Of a DNA stretch of 64,000 nucleotides, positions 7,591 through 16,050 are shown in pieces (position 1 is the first letter of the stretch; every line of letters starts with the position of its first letter). Location: assembly GCF_003990975.1 (NCBI RefSeq), contig NZ_RZJR01000006.1:186001-250000 (forward strand). The letters are read 5' to 3'. The position numbers and the translations under genes are program-made. The DNA comes from Cohnella sp. AR92 (GTDB lineage Bacteria > Bacillota > Bacilli > Paenibacillales > Paenibacillaceae). The notes beneath the pieces are model-generated. The model made no database searches and had not been told where the DNA came from. It saw nothing but the letters and a program-made list of their open reading frames with translations.

Positions 7591-9351
7591 TTGTCTAATT
7601 TCAAGGCGTATTTCATCTTCGTCAAACCCTATTGGCGCCTCGTTCTGGTCACGGTACTTATCGGCATCGTCAAGTTCGCCATTCCTTTAACGCTGCCCTT
7701 GATCCTGAAATATGTGGTAGACGAAGTCCTTATGGGCGATCAGGCCGATTCGGCCAAAATCGCGAATTTATTGACCGTCATCGGCGGGGCGTCCGTCCTG
7801 TTCGTCATTATTCGTTATCCGATCGAGTATTACCGCCAGTATTTTGCCCAACTCATCACCTCGCGAACGTTGTTCGATATTCGAAACAAACTTTATGACC
7901 ATGCTCAGCGCTTGTCGCTGCGATATTATCAGAATCATAAGACCGGAGAGATCATCTCCCGCATGATGAACGACGTGGAGCAGACCAAAGGCTTGGTCGA
8001 GACCGGGATGATGAATATCTGGCTGGATATCATCACGCTATCCATCGCAATCGGAATCATGTGTTACATGGATACCTCGCTGACGTTGGTGTCCATCGCC
8101 GTCCTGCCGTTCTATGCGATCGCGGTAAAGTTCCTATATAAGAGATTAAGGCAGTTAACTAAATCGCGTTCGCAGTCGTTAGCGGAGATGCAAGGCTACT
8201 TGCACGAGAGAATCAACGGGATTCCCGTGATCAAGAGCTTCACTCTCGAATCGAACGAGCTGCGTCAATTCGGGAATAAGAACGAGCAGTTCTTAAATCG
8301 GGCCATTGCGCATTCCAGGTGGAACGCGCTGACGAATGGCATCATCAATACGTTAACGGACATAGCGCCGCTTCTCGTCATTGCCTACGGCGGTTACCAA
8401 GTCGTTCAGAATCACCTGTCCGTGGGCGCTTTCGTTGCTTTCTTCGGCTACCTCGAGAGGCTGTACAATCCGCTCAGACGCATCGTGAACTCTTCCACGG
8501 AGCTCACTCAGGCCAGCGCTTCCCTGGAGAGAGTCCTCGAATTCATGCGGGAACCTTACGACGTGACGGACGAGCCGGGCGCCAAACCCATGCGAGAGAT
8601 TAAAGGGGAGATCCTCTTCGATAAGGTCTGGTTCCGCTATGGCCAGGAGTCCGATTGGATTCTGAAGGGGATCGATCTGCATATCCATCCCGGCCAAACG
8701 GTGGCGCTAGTCGGAATGAGCGGAGGAGGCAAATCCTCGATCGTCAGCTTGATTCCCCGGCTCTACGACATTCAAGAGGGCTCCATCACGATCGATCGCG
8801 AGGACATTCGCAACGTTACCCTTCAGAGCTTAAGAAGCCAGATCGGAGTCGTTCTGCAGGATAACATCCTGTTCAGCGGAAGCATCCGCGACAATATCCT
8901 GTTCGGCAGACCCAATGCTACCGAGGATGAAGTACGGCAAGCTGCCATTGCCGCCAACGCCCACGATTTTATTCTTGAATTGCCGCAAGGCTATCAGACC
9001 GAAATCGGGGAACGCGGCGTGAAGTTATCCGGGGGACAGAAGCAGCGGATCGCCATCGCGCGCGTCTTCCTGAAGAACCCGAAGTTGATTATCCTTGACG
9101 AAGCAACGTCCGCGTTGGATCTCGAATCCGAACGTTTGGTCCAAGAATCTCTTGATCGGCTCGCCAGAGAACGAACCACCCTTATTATCGCTCACCGGTT
9201 GTCTACCATAACGCATGCGGACAAGATCATACTCATCGAACATGGGGAGATTAAAGAGCAAGGCACTCACCAAGAACTCATGCAAAGAAATGGATCTTAC
9301 GCTCGCTTATTCAACATTCAAACCATTAGAGATACCGAGTGGACTTCTTAA
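7591..9351 (+). CDS. ABC exporter, fused permease and ATPase (BmrA/MsbA type)
   Basis: About 586 residues from TTG 7591, chosen because AGAGGAG lies 8 bases upstream; an in-frame ATG at 7567 has no site. Residues 1-310 carry six membrane helices of the type I exporter fold; 330-586 is the nucleotide-binding domain with Walker A GMSGGGKSS, Q-loop VVLQDN, signature LSGGQKQR, Walker B LIILDEATS and the H-loop His in IIAHRLS. Half-transporter, so it acts as a dimer, probably exporting lipids or hydrophobic drugs. It stands alone between a terminator and a GNAT gene. Confidence 0.93.
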   Translation: MSNFKAYFIFVKPYWRLVLVTVLIGIVKFAIPLTLPLILKYVVDEVLMGDQADSAKIANLLTVIGGASVLFVIIRYPIEYYRQYFAQLITSRTLFDIRNKLYDHAQRLSLRYYQNHKTGEIISRMMNDVEQTKGLVETGMMNIWLDIITLSIAIGIMCYMDTSLTLVSIAVLPFYAIAVKFLYKRLRQLTKSRSQSLAEMQGYLHERINGIPVIKSFTLESNELRQFGNKNEQFLNRAIAHSRWNALTNGIINTLTDIAPLLVIAYGGYQVVQNHLSVGAFVAFFGYLERLYNPLRRIVNSSTELTQASASLERVLEFMREPYDVTDEPGAKPMREIKGEILFDKVWFRYGQESDWILKGIDLHIHPGQTVALVGMSGGGKSSIVSLIPRLYDIQEGSITIDREDIRNVTLQSLRSQIGVVLQDNILFSGSIRDNILFGRPNATEDEVRQAAIAANAHDFILELPQGYQTEIGERGVKLSGGQKQRIAIARVFLKNPKLIILDEATSALDLESERLVQESLDRLARERTTLIIAHRLSTITHADKIILIEHGEIKEQGTHQELMQRNGSYARLFNIQTIRDTEWTS

Positions 9352-9430
9352 AAACTTGCGAATTGGCTCTGTTAGAGCGTCACTCTATCGATTAAATTGG
9401 AATTTGACTATCCCTACTAGAGGTGATGAC

Positions 9431-9856
9431 ATGTCGATTCGAATGATGGAGACCGACTCGGATATTCTTGCCACGTTTCCGGTCATGAAGCAACTGCGCC
9501 CCCATCTGGCGAAGGAAGATTACGTTCCCCTGATCCGGCAGCTTCAGGCCGACTTTGGTTATCGACTGATTGCTCTGCTCGAAGAAGGCGAAGTGGCGGC
9601 GGCTGCCGGTTACCGGTACTGCCAAACTCTGGCGAGCGGGCAATTCCTGTACGTGGACGACCTGATTACCGATGAGAAAAGCCGATCCCGCGGATTCGCG
9701 GAGAAATTGTTCGATTGGTTGGAGAGGGAGGCTGCCGAGTCGGCCTGCTTGTCTCTGCATTTGGATTCGGGGGTTCAGCGCTTCGATGCCCATCGCTTCT
9801 ACCTGAAGCGGAAGATGAGAATTTCCTGTCACCACTTTGATATGCCGCTGAAGTGA
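9431..9856 (+). CDS. GNAT family N-acetyltransferase
   Basis: 141 residues from ATG 9431, behind GAGGTGA; the longer reading from 9215 overlaps the ABC exporter and is rejected. The core FLYVDDLITDEKSRSRGFAEKLFDWLE at about 77-103 is the beta4-alpha3 acetyl-CoA binding region; the usual Q/RxxGxG/A appears as RSRGFA. The C-terminal segment with DAHRFYLKRKMRISCHHF is typical for small-molecule GNATs. Substrate unknown. Confidence 0.9.
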   Translation: MSIRMMETDSDILATFPVMKQLRPHLAKEDYVPLIRQLQADFGYRLIALLEEGEVAAAAGYRYCQTLASGQFLYVDDLITDEKSRSRGFAEKLFDWLEREAAESACLSLHLDSGVQRFDAHRFYLKRKMRISCHHFDMPLK

Positions 9857-9920
9857 ATAGGATTGCAGGCGAAGTACACACTACCGTAAGAAGTTAACCG
9901 GTTAAGAAGGAGTGACATGG

Positions 9921-10076
9921 ATGGCGACCGATAACAAAGAACTTCGGGACTTAAAGACGGAGCAAGCCGGAATGACCGATCTTCATGAGACGAGGAAGCA
10001 TAATAAGCCGATTCAGATCGATCCTCCAGAAGTCAGCCCCGGACCCTATAGCAAAAGCACGCTCGAGAACGATTGA
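9921..10076 (+). CDS. Small hydrophilic hypothetical protein
   Basis: 51 codons starting at ATG 9921 with AAGGAG at 9906-9911. The product is highly charged, starts MATDNKELRDLKTEQ, contains HNKPIQIDPPEVSPGPY and ends in END. It looks disordered. An ATG four bases upstream (9917) opens onto an early stop. It precedes another small gene; function unknown. Confidence 0.55.
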   Translation: MATDNKELRDLKTEQAGMTDLHETRKHNKPIQIDPPEVSPGPYSKSTLEND

Positions 10077-10104
10077 CATTCCGAACAGGAGAGGCCATTT
10101 CCTC

Positions 10105-10284
10105 ATGTCCAACAAAAAGAACTATTACGCATTCGAGGATCCGTCCGGCAAGATCATCGAGTTCCAAGCGACTAGCTTGCAGCAGGCCATGATCATTAAG
10201 AAGAAAAAATCTTCCGAGCTCGGAATACCGAAAGAAGCGTTCGAGCTCAAGACCATCCGCAAGAAACCGACTCAATCCGCTTAA
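10105..10284 (+). CDS. Small hypothetical protein
   Basis: 59 residues, MSNKKNYYAFEDPSGKII at the N-terminus, then an amphipathic helix with a Lys run (KKKK near 32) and a basic tail. AGGAGAGG lies 12 bases upstream of ATG 10105, a slightly long spacing. It resembles small beta-alpha proteins with a YAFEDPSGK motif but no family name is offered. Convergent with the AraC gene. Confidence 0.6.
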   Translation: MSNKKNYYAFEDPSGKIIEFQATSLQQAMIIKKKKSSELGIPKEAFELKTIRKKPTQSA

Positions 10285-10317
10285 TCCGAACATAGCGAAC
10301 CGTTTCCCATGCAAGAC

Positions 10318-11196
10318 TCAATAAGCTTCAACATGCTCCCGGCGGTATTCGCCGGGAGTTTTGCCTTTATTCTCGCGGAACACCCGCGCGAACACCTTAT
10401 AGGAGCTGAAGCCGACTTCCAAGGCGACATCGATTATGCTCATGTCGGTCGCGACCAGAAGGCTGCAGGCATGATTCAGGCGGATGCTGTGCAGCAGTTG
10501 GACAAAGTTGATGCCGGCGCGCTTCTTGATCTCGAGGCTCAGGCGGGAAGGATGGATGGCGAACATATCGGACAAGCCCGCCAAGGATAAGTCCTCCCGG
10601 TAGTTGTAATGAATGTACTCGATCACGGGCCATAAGACGCCGTTCCCTTTGGAATCGGCTTCTTTCCGCGATTCGGTCGCCTTGAGCGCTAGACGCATGC
10701 GCTGGAAATGGATGAGCAGCTCGTGCAGCCGCAGCGGCAGCAGCTCCTTGCGGAAAGGATTGTTCTCCCGGTACTCGGACAAGAGAGCCGCGAACATCGC
10801 TTCGATCGGCGCAAGCTCCCGGCTGCCGATTTGCAAGTAAGGCTGTTGGTTATCCACGAGCAGCGATTGAAGATGGGAAGAGCTAGCCTTCGACGAAGCG
10901 GTGAGAAGTTCCATGGCGAACATGCAATTAAACAACCGGAGCGGGGTTGAGGAGGAGGTGACGATCTCATGAATCTGGTAAGGAAGCAGCAAGGTGAACG
11001 TACCGCGGCTCATCGGGTGCTTCACGCCATTGATCGTCTCATGGCCTTCCCCTTCGATCACTAGCGAGCATTCAAGAAAATCATGCCGATGAGCAGGGAA
11101 GAAATGGCGAATCTCATTAATGGAAACGTAGAAGGGAAAGCCTCGTTCTATCATTTCATAATCGGACAAATTCTTGTTCATAGGGAAGATCGTCAT
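10318..11196 (-). CDS. AraC family transcriptional regulator
   Basis: 292 residues. The N-terminal part is a cupin-like sensory domain (RHFFPAHRHDFLECSLVIEGEG, with the RH-x-H pattern seen in sugar-responsive members); the last 100 residues carry two helix-turn-helix motifs, the second with IDVALEVGFSSYKVFARVFRENKGKTPGEYR. GGGAGG precedes the ATG at 11196. It is divergent from the GH130-like enzyme gene and most likely controls that glycan operon. Confidence 0.93.
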   Translation of the reverse strand: MTIFPMNKNLSDYEMIERGFPFYVSINEIRHFFPAHRHDFLECSLVIEGEGHETINGVKHPMSRGTFTLLLPYQIHEIVTSSSTPLRLFNCMFAMELLTASSKASSSHLQSLLVDNQQPYLQIGSRELAPIEAMFAALLSEYRENNPFRKELLPLRLHELLIHFQRMRLALKATESRKEADSKGNGVLWPVIEYIHYNYREDLSLAGLSDMFAIHPSRLSLEIKKRAGINFVQLLHSIRLNHACSLLVATDMSIIDVALEVGFSSYKVFARVFRENKGKTPGEYRREHVEAY

Positions 11197-11341
11197 AAAA
11201 AACCTCCCACAACGATGAAAAAATAGGATATTCGCGTAAATATATGAGATACTGGCAGAACGATTATACCATAAACTAGGGTTGTGTTCAGGAGTTGATT
11301 AGGCCCATTAACCAAGAAACTTAATAGCACAGGAGGATCAT

Positions 11342-12361
11342 ATGAACTTGCCGACATTAGGGTTAATCGGAGCCCTCCAATCCAGTCCGTTAGTCGTTCG
11401 TCATCCGAGCAATCCTATTCTGACTAGCGAACAAGTCCCTTACAAACCCGCGTTGGTCTTCAACGCCGGCGTGACGAAGTTCCAAGGGCGTTATGTCATG
11501 ATTTTCCGCAACGATTACGGCCAAGCGGATCTGCAAGCGCTTTCCCCGATCGATACGACGAACCTTGGACTTGCGTTCAGCGACGATGGAGTGAATTGGG
11601 AAGTCAAGCCGGAGCCTTGCTTCAATATCAAAGACGAGGATGGGGAGATTATCCGCGCCTACGATCCGCGCCTTACCGTTATTGACGGAAGCTGCTATAT
11701 GTGCTTCGCCATCGATACGCTGCACGGCATACGCGGCGGAATCGCCGTGACGGAAGACTTCGAGCGCTTCGAGGTCATCAGCATGAGCGTTCCGGATAAC
11801 CGGAACATGGTTCTGTTCCCCGAGAAGATTAACGATCGTTACGTCCGGCTTGAACGTCCCTTCACGATCTATAGCCGCGAGGGGCAGGAGCGCTTCGATA
11901 TTTGGATCTCCGATTCTGCCGATCTGAAGTATTGGGGCAATTCCGATCTGCTGCTCGCCGTCGAGCAGGTTCCTTTCGCCAACGCGAAGCTAGGACCGGC
12001 GGCGCCTCCGATCAAGACGCCTCAAGGCTGGCTGACGACCTTTCACGCCGTGGACATCGATCCATCCCGGGGCAAGAACGGCTGGGAGCCAAGCTGGAAG
12101 AAGAGGTATACGGCAGGCATTATGCTGCTGGATCTCGATAATCCGAAGCGGATCGTCGGTTTATACCAGGAGCCCTTGATCGCTCCGGATGCCTCTTACG
12201 AGAGAGAAGGCGGCTTCCGCAATCATGTCGTATTCCCCGGGGGGATGATATTGGAGGAATCGGGCGAGGTCAAGATCTATTACGGCGCAGGCGATACCTA
12301 CGAATGCCTGGCTTCCGCGGACGTGTACGACTTAATCAAGCTTTGCTTGAAGAACAAGTGA
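11342..12361 (+). CDS. GH130-type glycoside phosphorylase/hydrolase
   Basis: 339 residues forming a five-bladed propeller family protein. Motifs: HPSNPIL near residue 20, FNAGV, DPRLT near 109, ERPF near 175 (a basic/aromatic pocket region) and GAAPPIKT/TFHAV. GH130 enzymes mostly phosphorolyse beta-mannosides such as 4-O-beta-mannosyl-glucose or mannan oligosaccharides; the exact substrate cannot be read here. AGGAGG precedes the ATG. It is the first gene of the sugar operon (permeases, binding protein, GH106-like hydrolase), so it probably processes an imported oligosaccharide in the cytosol. Confidence 0.87.
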   Translation: MNLPTLGLIGALQSSPLVVRHPSNPILTSEQVPYKPALVFNAGVTKFQGRYVMIFRNDYGQADLQALSPIDTTNLGLAFSDDGVNWEVKPEPCFNIKDEDGEIIRAYDPRLTVIDGSCYMCFAIDTLHGIRGGIAVTEDFERFEVISMSVPDNRNMVLFPEKINDRYVRLERPFTIYSREGQERFDIWISDSADLKYWGNSDLLLAVEQVPFANAKLGPAAPPIKTPQGWLTTFHAVDIDPSRGKNGWEPSWKKRYTAGIMLLDLDNPKRIVGLYQEPLIAPDASYEREGGFRNHVVFPGGMILEESGEVKIYYGAGDTYECLASADVYDLIKLCLKNK

Positions 12362-12432
12362 CGCGCGCGGGAAGATGATATCCAAATAGCTAGCTCTCCA
12401 ACTAAACCACGGTCTCGGGGATGTGAACAGGG

Positions 12433-13350
12433 ATGACGGCAAATCTAAGATCGGCGCTGCGTTACCTCAACCGGAAGAAGTACCTCTATCTCATGCTCCT
12501 TCCGGGTATTCTCTATTTCCTTATTTTCAACTACGTTCCGATGTACGGGGTCGTCATCGCCTTCAAGGAATTCAACTTCGCCAAAGGGATCTGGCACAGC
12601 CCGTGGATCGGCTTCGAGAACTTTAAATACATGTTCAAGCTTGACGATTTCTACACGGTCTTCTGGAATTCCCTGATCCTAAGCTTTCTGAAGTTGGTGT
12701 TCGGCTTTCCGTTTCCGATCCTGCTGGCCTTGTTCCTCAACGAAATGCGAAGCCGCGCCTATCAGAAGTTCGCCCAGACGCTTATCTATCTTCCGCACTT
12801 TATCTCGTGGGTCGTTATCGGAGGCATTCTGGTCAACTTTCTGTCGCCCACCTGGGGAGTGCTCAATCTATTTCTAACGCAGCTCGGGTTCGAACCCGTC
12901 TTCTTCCTGGCCGATACCGCTTACTTCCGGCCCTTGGTCGTGCTAAGCAGCATCTGGAAGGATTCCGGGTGGGAGAGCATTATCTATCTCGCGGCGATCG
13001 CTTCGGTCAACACGGAATTGTACGAGGCCGCCAGCATAGACGGGGCGGGCAGGCTAAAGCGAATCTGGCACATAACGGTTCCGGGCATCAAATCCACGAT
13101 CGTCGTTCTGCTGATTCTGCGATTGGGACATATCATGAACATAGGCTTCGAGCAAATCTTCGTCCTTCAGAACCAGATGAACCTGGGCGTCTCCGAAGTC
13201 TTCGAAACCTACGCGTACCGGGTCGGGATACTCGGCGGGCGCTTCTCCTTCGGCGCGACGGTAGGGCTGTTCACCTCCGCGATCGGACTGATCTTCCTGC
13301 TGGCTAGCAATCGGATCGCGAAGTGGATGAAAGAGGATGGAATCTGGTAA
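12433..13350 (+). CDS. Sugar ABC transporter permease (LplB type)
   Basis: 305 residues, six membrane helices. The cytoplasmic EAA loop is present as EAASIDGAGRLKRIWHITVPG near 215-235, which docks onto the shared ATPase. N-terminal LMLLPGILYFLIFNYVPMYGVVIAFK is typical of the LplB/CUT1 permeases of Paenibacillaceae. No ATPase is encoded nearby, as usual for this group, which uses a shared MsmX-like ATPase. It pairs with the next permease. Confidence 0.93.
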   Translation: MTANLRSALRYLNRKKYLYLMLLPGILYFLIFNYVPMYGVVIAFKEFNFAKGIWHSPWIGFENFKYMFKLDDFYTVFWNSLILSFLKLVFGFPFPILLALFLNEMRSRAYQKFAQTLIYLPHFISWVVIGGILVNFLSPTWGVLNLFLTQLGFEPVFFLADTAYFRPLVVLSSIWKDSGWESIIYLAAIASVNTELYEAASIDGAGRLKRIWHITVPGIKSTIVVLLILRLGHIMNIGFEQIFVLQNQMNLGVSEVFETYAYRVGILGGRFSFGATVGLFTSAIGLIFLLASNRIAKWMKEDGIW

Positions 13351-13364
13351 AAAGGAGGATTGCC

Positions 13365-14237
13365 GTGAAAATCAGGTCCAATGGAGATCGGGTATTCGAT
13401 GTCGTCAATTATACGGTCATCACGCTGTTCGCGCTCGTTTGCTTGTTCCCGTTCGTCTATGTAGCCGCATTCTCGATCACGCCTTATACGGAATATTTGC
13501 AGAATCCTCTGAAGCTCATCCCGAGCCATGCCGAATTCGGCGCCTATCGGCAAATTTTCAAAATGACCGTGCTTTGGACGGGATACCGCAATACGATCCT
13601 CATTACGGTCGCCGGAGTCTTGATCAATATCTTCTTAATGCTTATTACCGCGTATCCGCTCTCCAAGCGGGATTTGAAGGGCCGCAACGTCGCCCTGATC
13701 CTGATCACCTTCACGATGTTCTTCAACGGCGGACTCATTCCGAACTTCTATCTCATCCGCTCGCTGCACTTGTACAATTCCCTGTGGAGCTTGATTCTTC
13801 CCGGCGCTCTCGGCGCCTATAATTTAATTCTCATGAAGAACTTCATTAGCAACATTCCCCCAAGCCTGGAGGAATCGGCTTCGATCGATGGAGCGAATGA
13901 AGTAACGATTCTAGCCAAGATCATTATACCGCTGTCCAAACCCGCGATCGCGACCTTCGTGATCTTCCACGCGGTGTCGCAATGGAATCTGTTCTTCAAT
14001 GCGGTCATTTACACGTCGAAAAGAGAACTTTGGCCGCTCATGCTTATCGTCCGCGATTTGGTCGTGGACAGCGGCGCCGTTGCTAGGGATACGAGCGATG
14101 CGGTCAACACCGGCGTTACGGAGTTTACGATCAAGATGGCCATCATCATTTTCTCGACGTTGCCGATTCTCCTGATCTTCCCGTTCATGCAGAAGTATTT
14201 CATGAAGGGCATTCTGATCGGATCGATCAAGGGCTGA
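13365..14237 (+). CDS. Sugar ABC transporter permease (YtcP type)
   Basis: 290 residues from GTG 13365, which follows AAAAGGAGG with good spacing; the upstream reading at 13323 overlaps the previous gene without a site. Six membrane helices with the EAA loop EESASIDGANEVTILAKIIIPLSKP near 181-205. Second permease of the CUT1 importer. Confidence 0.93.
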   Translation: MKIRSNGDRVFDVVNYTVITLFALVCLFPFVYVAAFSITPYTEYLQNPLKLIPSHAEFGAYRQIFKMTVLWTGYRNTILITVAGVLINIFLMLITAYPLSKRDLKGRNVALILITFTMFFNGGLIPNFYLIRSLHLYNSLWSLILPGALGAYNLILMKNFISNIPPSLEESASIDGANEVTILAKIIIPLSKPAIATFVIFHAVSQWNLFFNAVIYTSKRELWPLMLIVRDLVVDSGAVARDTSDAVNTGVTEFTIKMAIIIFSTLPILLIFPFMQKYFMKGILIGSIKG

Positions 14238-14264
14238 GGCCAAGCGATCCGTTAAGCCGAGTTA

Positions 14265-14288
14265 AGGCCGTGACCGGTCGCGGCTTTA
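14265..14288 (+). other. Intercistronic stem-loop between permease and binding-protein genes
   Basis: The sequence from AAGGCCGTGACC to GGTCGCGGCTTT folds into a near-continuous hairpin of about ten pairs with two wobbles. It is not followed by a T tract but by a TAA-rich run, so it more likely protects the downstream binding-protein mRNA or partially terminates. Confidence 0.5.
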
Positions 14289-14321
14289 ATAATAATAAGA
14301 ATAATAAAGGGGATTTTGTCC

Positions 14322-15944
14322 ATGGGGAAAAATAGCCATTCTCGCGTGAGCGTCCTGATGTCCGTCCTGTTGCTGACGTCGGCGCTCGCCGCCTGTTCTT
14401 CCAACGACAATAAAGAGAGCGGCGCAAGCGGCAGCGAAGCATCAGGTTCCTCTCCGGCGCCTGCCTCGGCGTCGGCGAAGGAAACGGAGAGCAAGAAAGA
14501 GCCCGTTAAGATCAAGATGTTCAATCGAGTGAACGCGGATGTCGTTATCGATAAGAATCCCATCCTCGAGGAAGCAGGGAAGCTGGCCAACGTGAAACTA
14601 GAAGTCGAAGCTCCGCCGATCAACAACTACGTGGATAAGCTGCAGGTGGTCATGGCTTCGGGGGACCTTCCGGACTTGATCTACAACTGGGGCACGGCCG
14701 GCAACGGAGCGGACGCCAATATGGAGAAGTGGGCCCAGAACGGCCTGCTCGCCGCGCTGGATGATAAGATCGCGAACTATCCCAATTTGATGAAGAATAT
14801 CACGCCTGACATGTGGAACGCCGTCAAATCGGTCAACGACGGCAAAACCTACATCATCCCGCGTGCGAACGTCGTCAATCATTGGGGATACGTGATCAAT
14901 CAGAAATGGCTCGATAAGCTGAATTTGAAGGCGCCGACGACGCTGGATGAATTTACGAATGTCGTAAGAGCGTTCACCAAGGACGATCCGGACGGCAACG
15001 GCAAAGACGATACGTACGGCTTATCCTTGTCGGGACCGGACCTCGGCCGCAATACGATTTGGAACGCCACGAACTTCCTGGCGGCTGCTTTCGATCTTCC
15101 TGTCGTCGACGGGGCGAAGGACACGGACGGAACGTATAAGATTCGCGAGAAAATGTCCGGATATCTCCCTTACCTGACCTATCTGAAGAAGTTGAACGAC
15201 GAGAAGCTGATCGATCCGGAGTTTCTGATCAACAAGATCTATGTCGATACGGAGAAGCTGAACCAATACAAGGTCGGAATCGTTTACGGTCACCAGTTCG
15301 CGGTGCTGGGCAACATCAGCAAACTGCCGGATTCCGAGAAGATATTCAGCTACCACGGCGTTCTCAAAGACAGCAACGGCGTCGCTTCGGATTGGGTGAC
15401 TCCCGCGATGTGGGGCGGATGGATGATTCCGAAGGATTCCAAGAAGATCGACGACGTCCTGGCGTTCCTCGATTGGGGGAATACGCCCGAAGCCAACGCG
15501 CTGTTCCAGCTCGGAATGCAAGGCCTGACTTACGATAGCTACGATCCCACTACCAAAGCAGTATCCCGAACGGCCGAGCAGGCAGAGAAACTCAATACGC
15601 TTACAAGCACCTACATGACGCTTGCGAACGCGATCAATGGGGAAGGAGCGTCGATCGCTAACGCGGATACGCCGGAGAAGCTGAATGTCTACAAGACTCA
15701 GCTGGACGAAGCGATGAAGCAAATGACGGTCGTCAACGTTCCCGCCGTCCGCTCGCCGAAGATTCTGAACCTGAACGGGACCATTCCCGATCTCGTCAAG
15801 AAGAAGGATGAGAAGGAGATCGCGTACATTACCGGAACCATCTCCGAGCAGCAATTCAAAGACTTCCTCGAGAAGGAATGGTACCCGGCTACCGCGGACG
15901 CCGAGAAGGAATACGTCGACTACATGAACTCGCTCGGCAAGTAA
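14322..15944 (+). CDS. Extracellular sugar-binding lipoprotein (LplA type, family 1)
   Basis: 540 residues from ATG 14322, behind AAAGGGG. Type II signal peptide with lipobox LAAC (Cys near 24), followed by a long Ser/Glu/Lys linker. The mature part is the large family-1 binding protein; a calcium-site-like loop DDPDGNGKDDTYGL near 220 is typical of the LplA group. It delivers oligosaccharide to the two upstream-encoded permeases. Codon choice and operon order match the surrounding genes. Confidence 0.93.
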   Translation: MGKNSHSRVSVLMSVLLLTSALAACSSNDNKESGASGSEASGSSPAPASASAKETESKKEPVKIKMFNRVNADVVIDKNPILEEAGKLANVKLEVEAPPINNYVDKLQVVMASGDLPDLIYNWGTAGNGADANMEKWAQNGLLAALDDKIANYPNLMKNITPDMWNAVKSVNDGKTYIIPRANVVNHWGYVINQKWLDKLNLKAPTTLDEFTNVVRAFTKDDPDGNGKDDTYGLSLSGPDLGRNTIWNATNFLAAAFDLPVVDGAKDTDGTYKIREKMSGYLPYLTYLKKLNDEKLIDPEFLINKIYVDTEKLNQYKVGIVYGHQFAVLGNISKLPDSEKIFSYHGVLKDSNGVASDWVTPAMWGGWMIPKDSKKIDDVLAFLDWGNTPEANALFQLGMQGLTYDSYDPTTKAVSRTAEQAEKLNTLTSTYMTLANAINGEGASIANADTPEKLNVYKTQLDEAMKQMTVVNVPAVRSPKILNLNGTIPDLVKKKDEKEIAYITGTISEQQFKDFLEKEWYPATADAEKEYVDYMNSLGK

Positions 15945-16050
15945 CCTAAGGGGTTGCCCTCCGTCATTCGCCATGGCGGCGGGGCAGCCCGTTCTTGCTG
16001 GCAGAGGACAGGCGCAATCGACGCAGACTGACGTGAGAGGAGTCACGACA

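Noticed and set aside
15021-16046. 341-codon minus-strand frame under the binding-protein gene
   Set aside because: Antisense to a clear lipoprotein gene; no ribosome site and no domain pattern.
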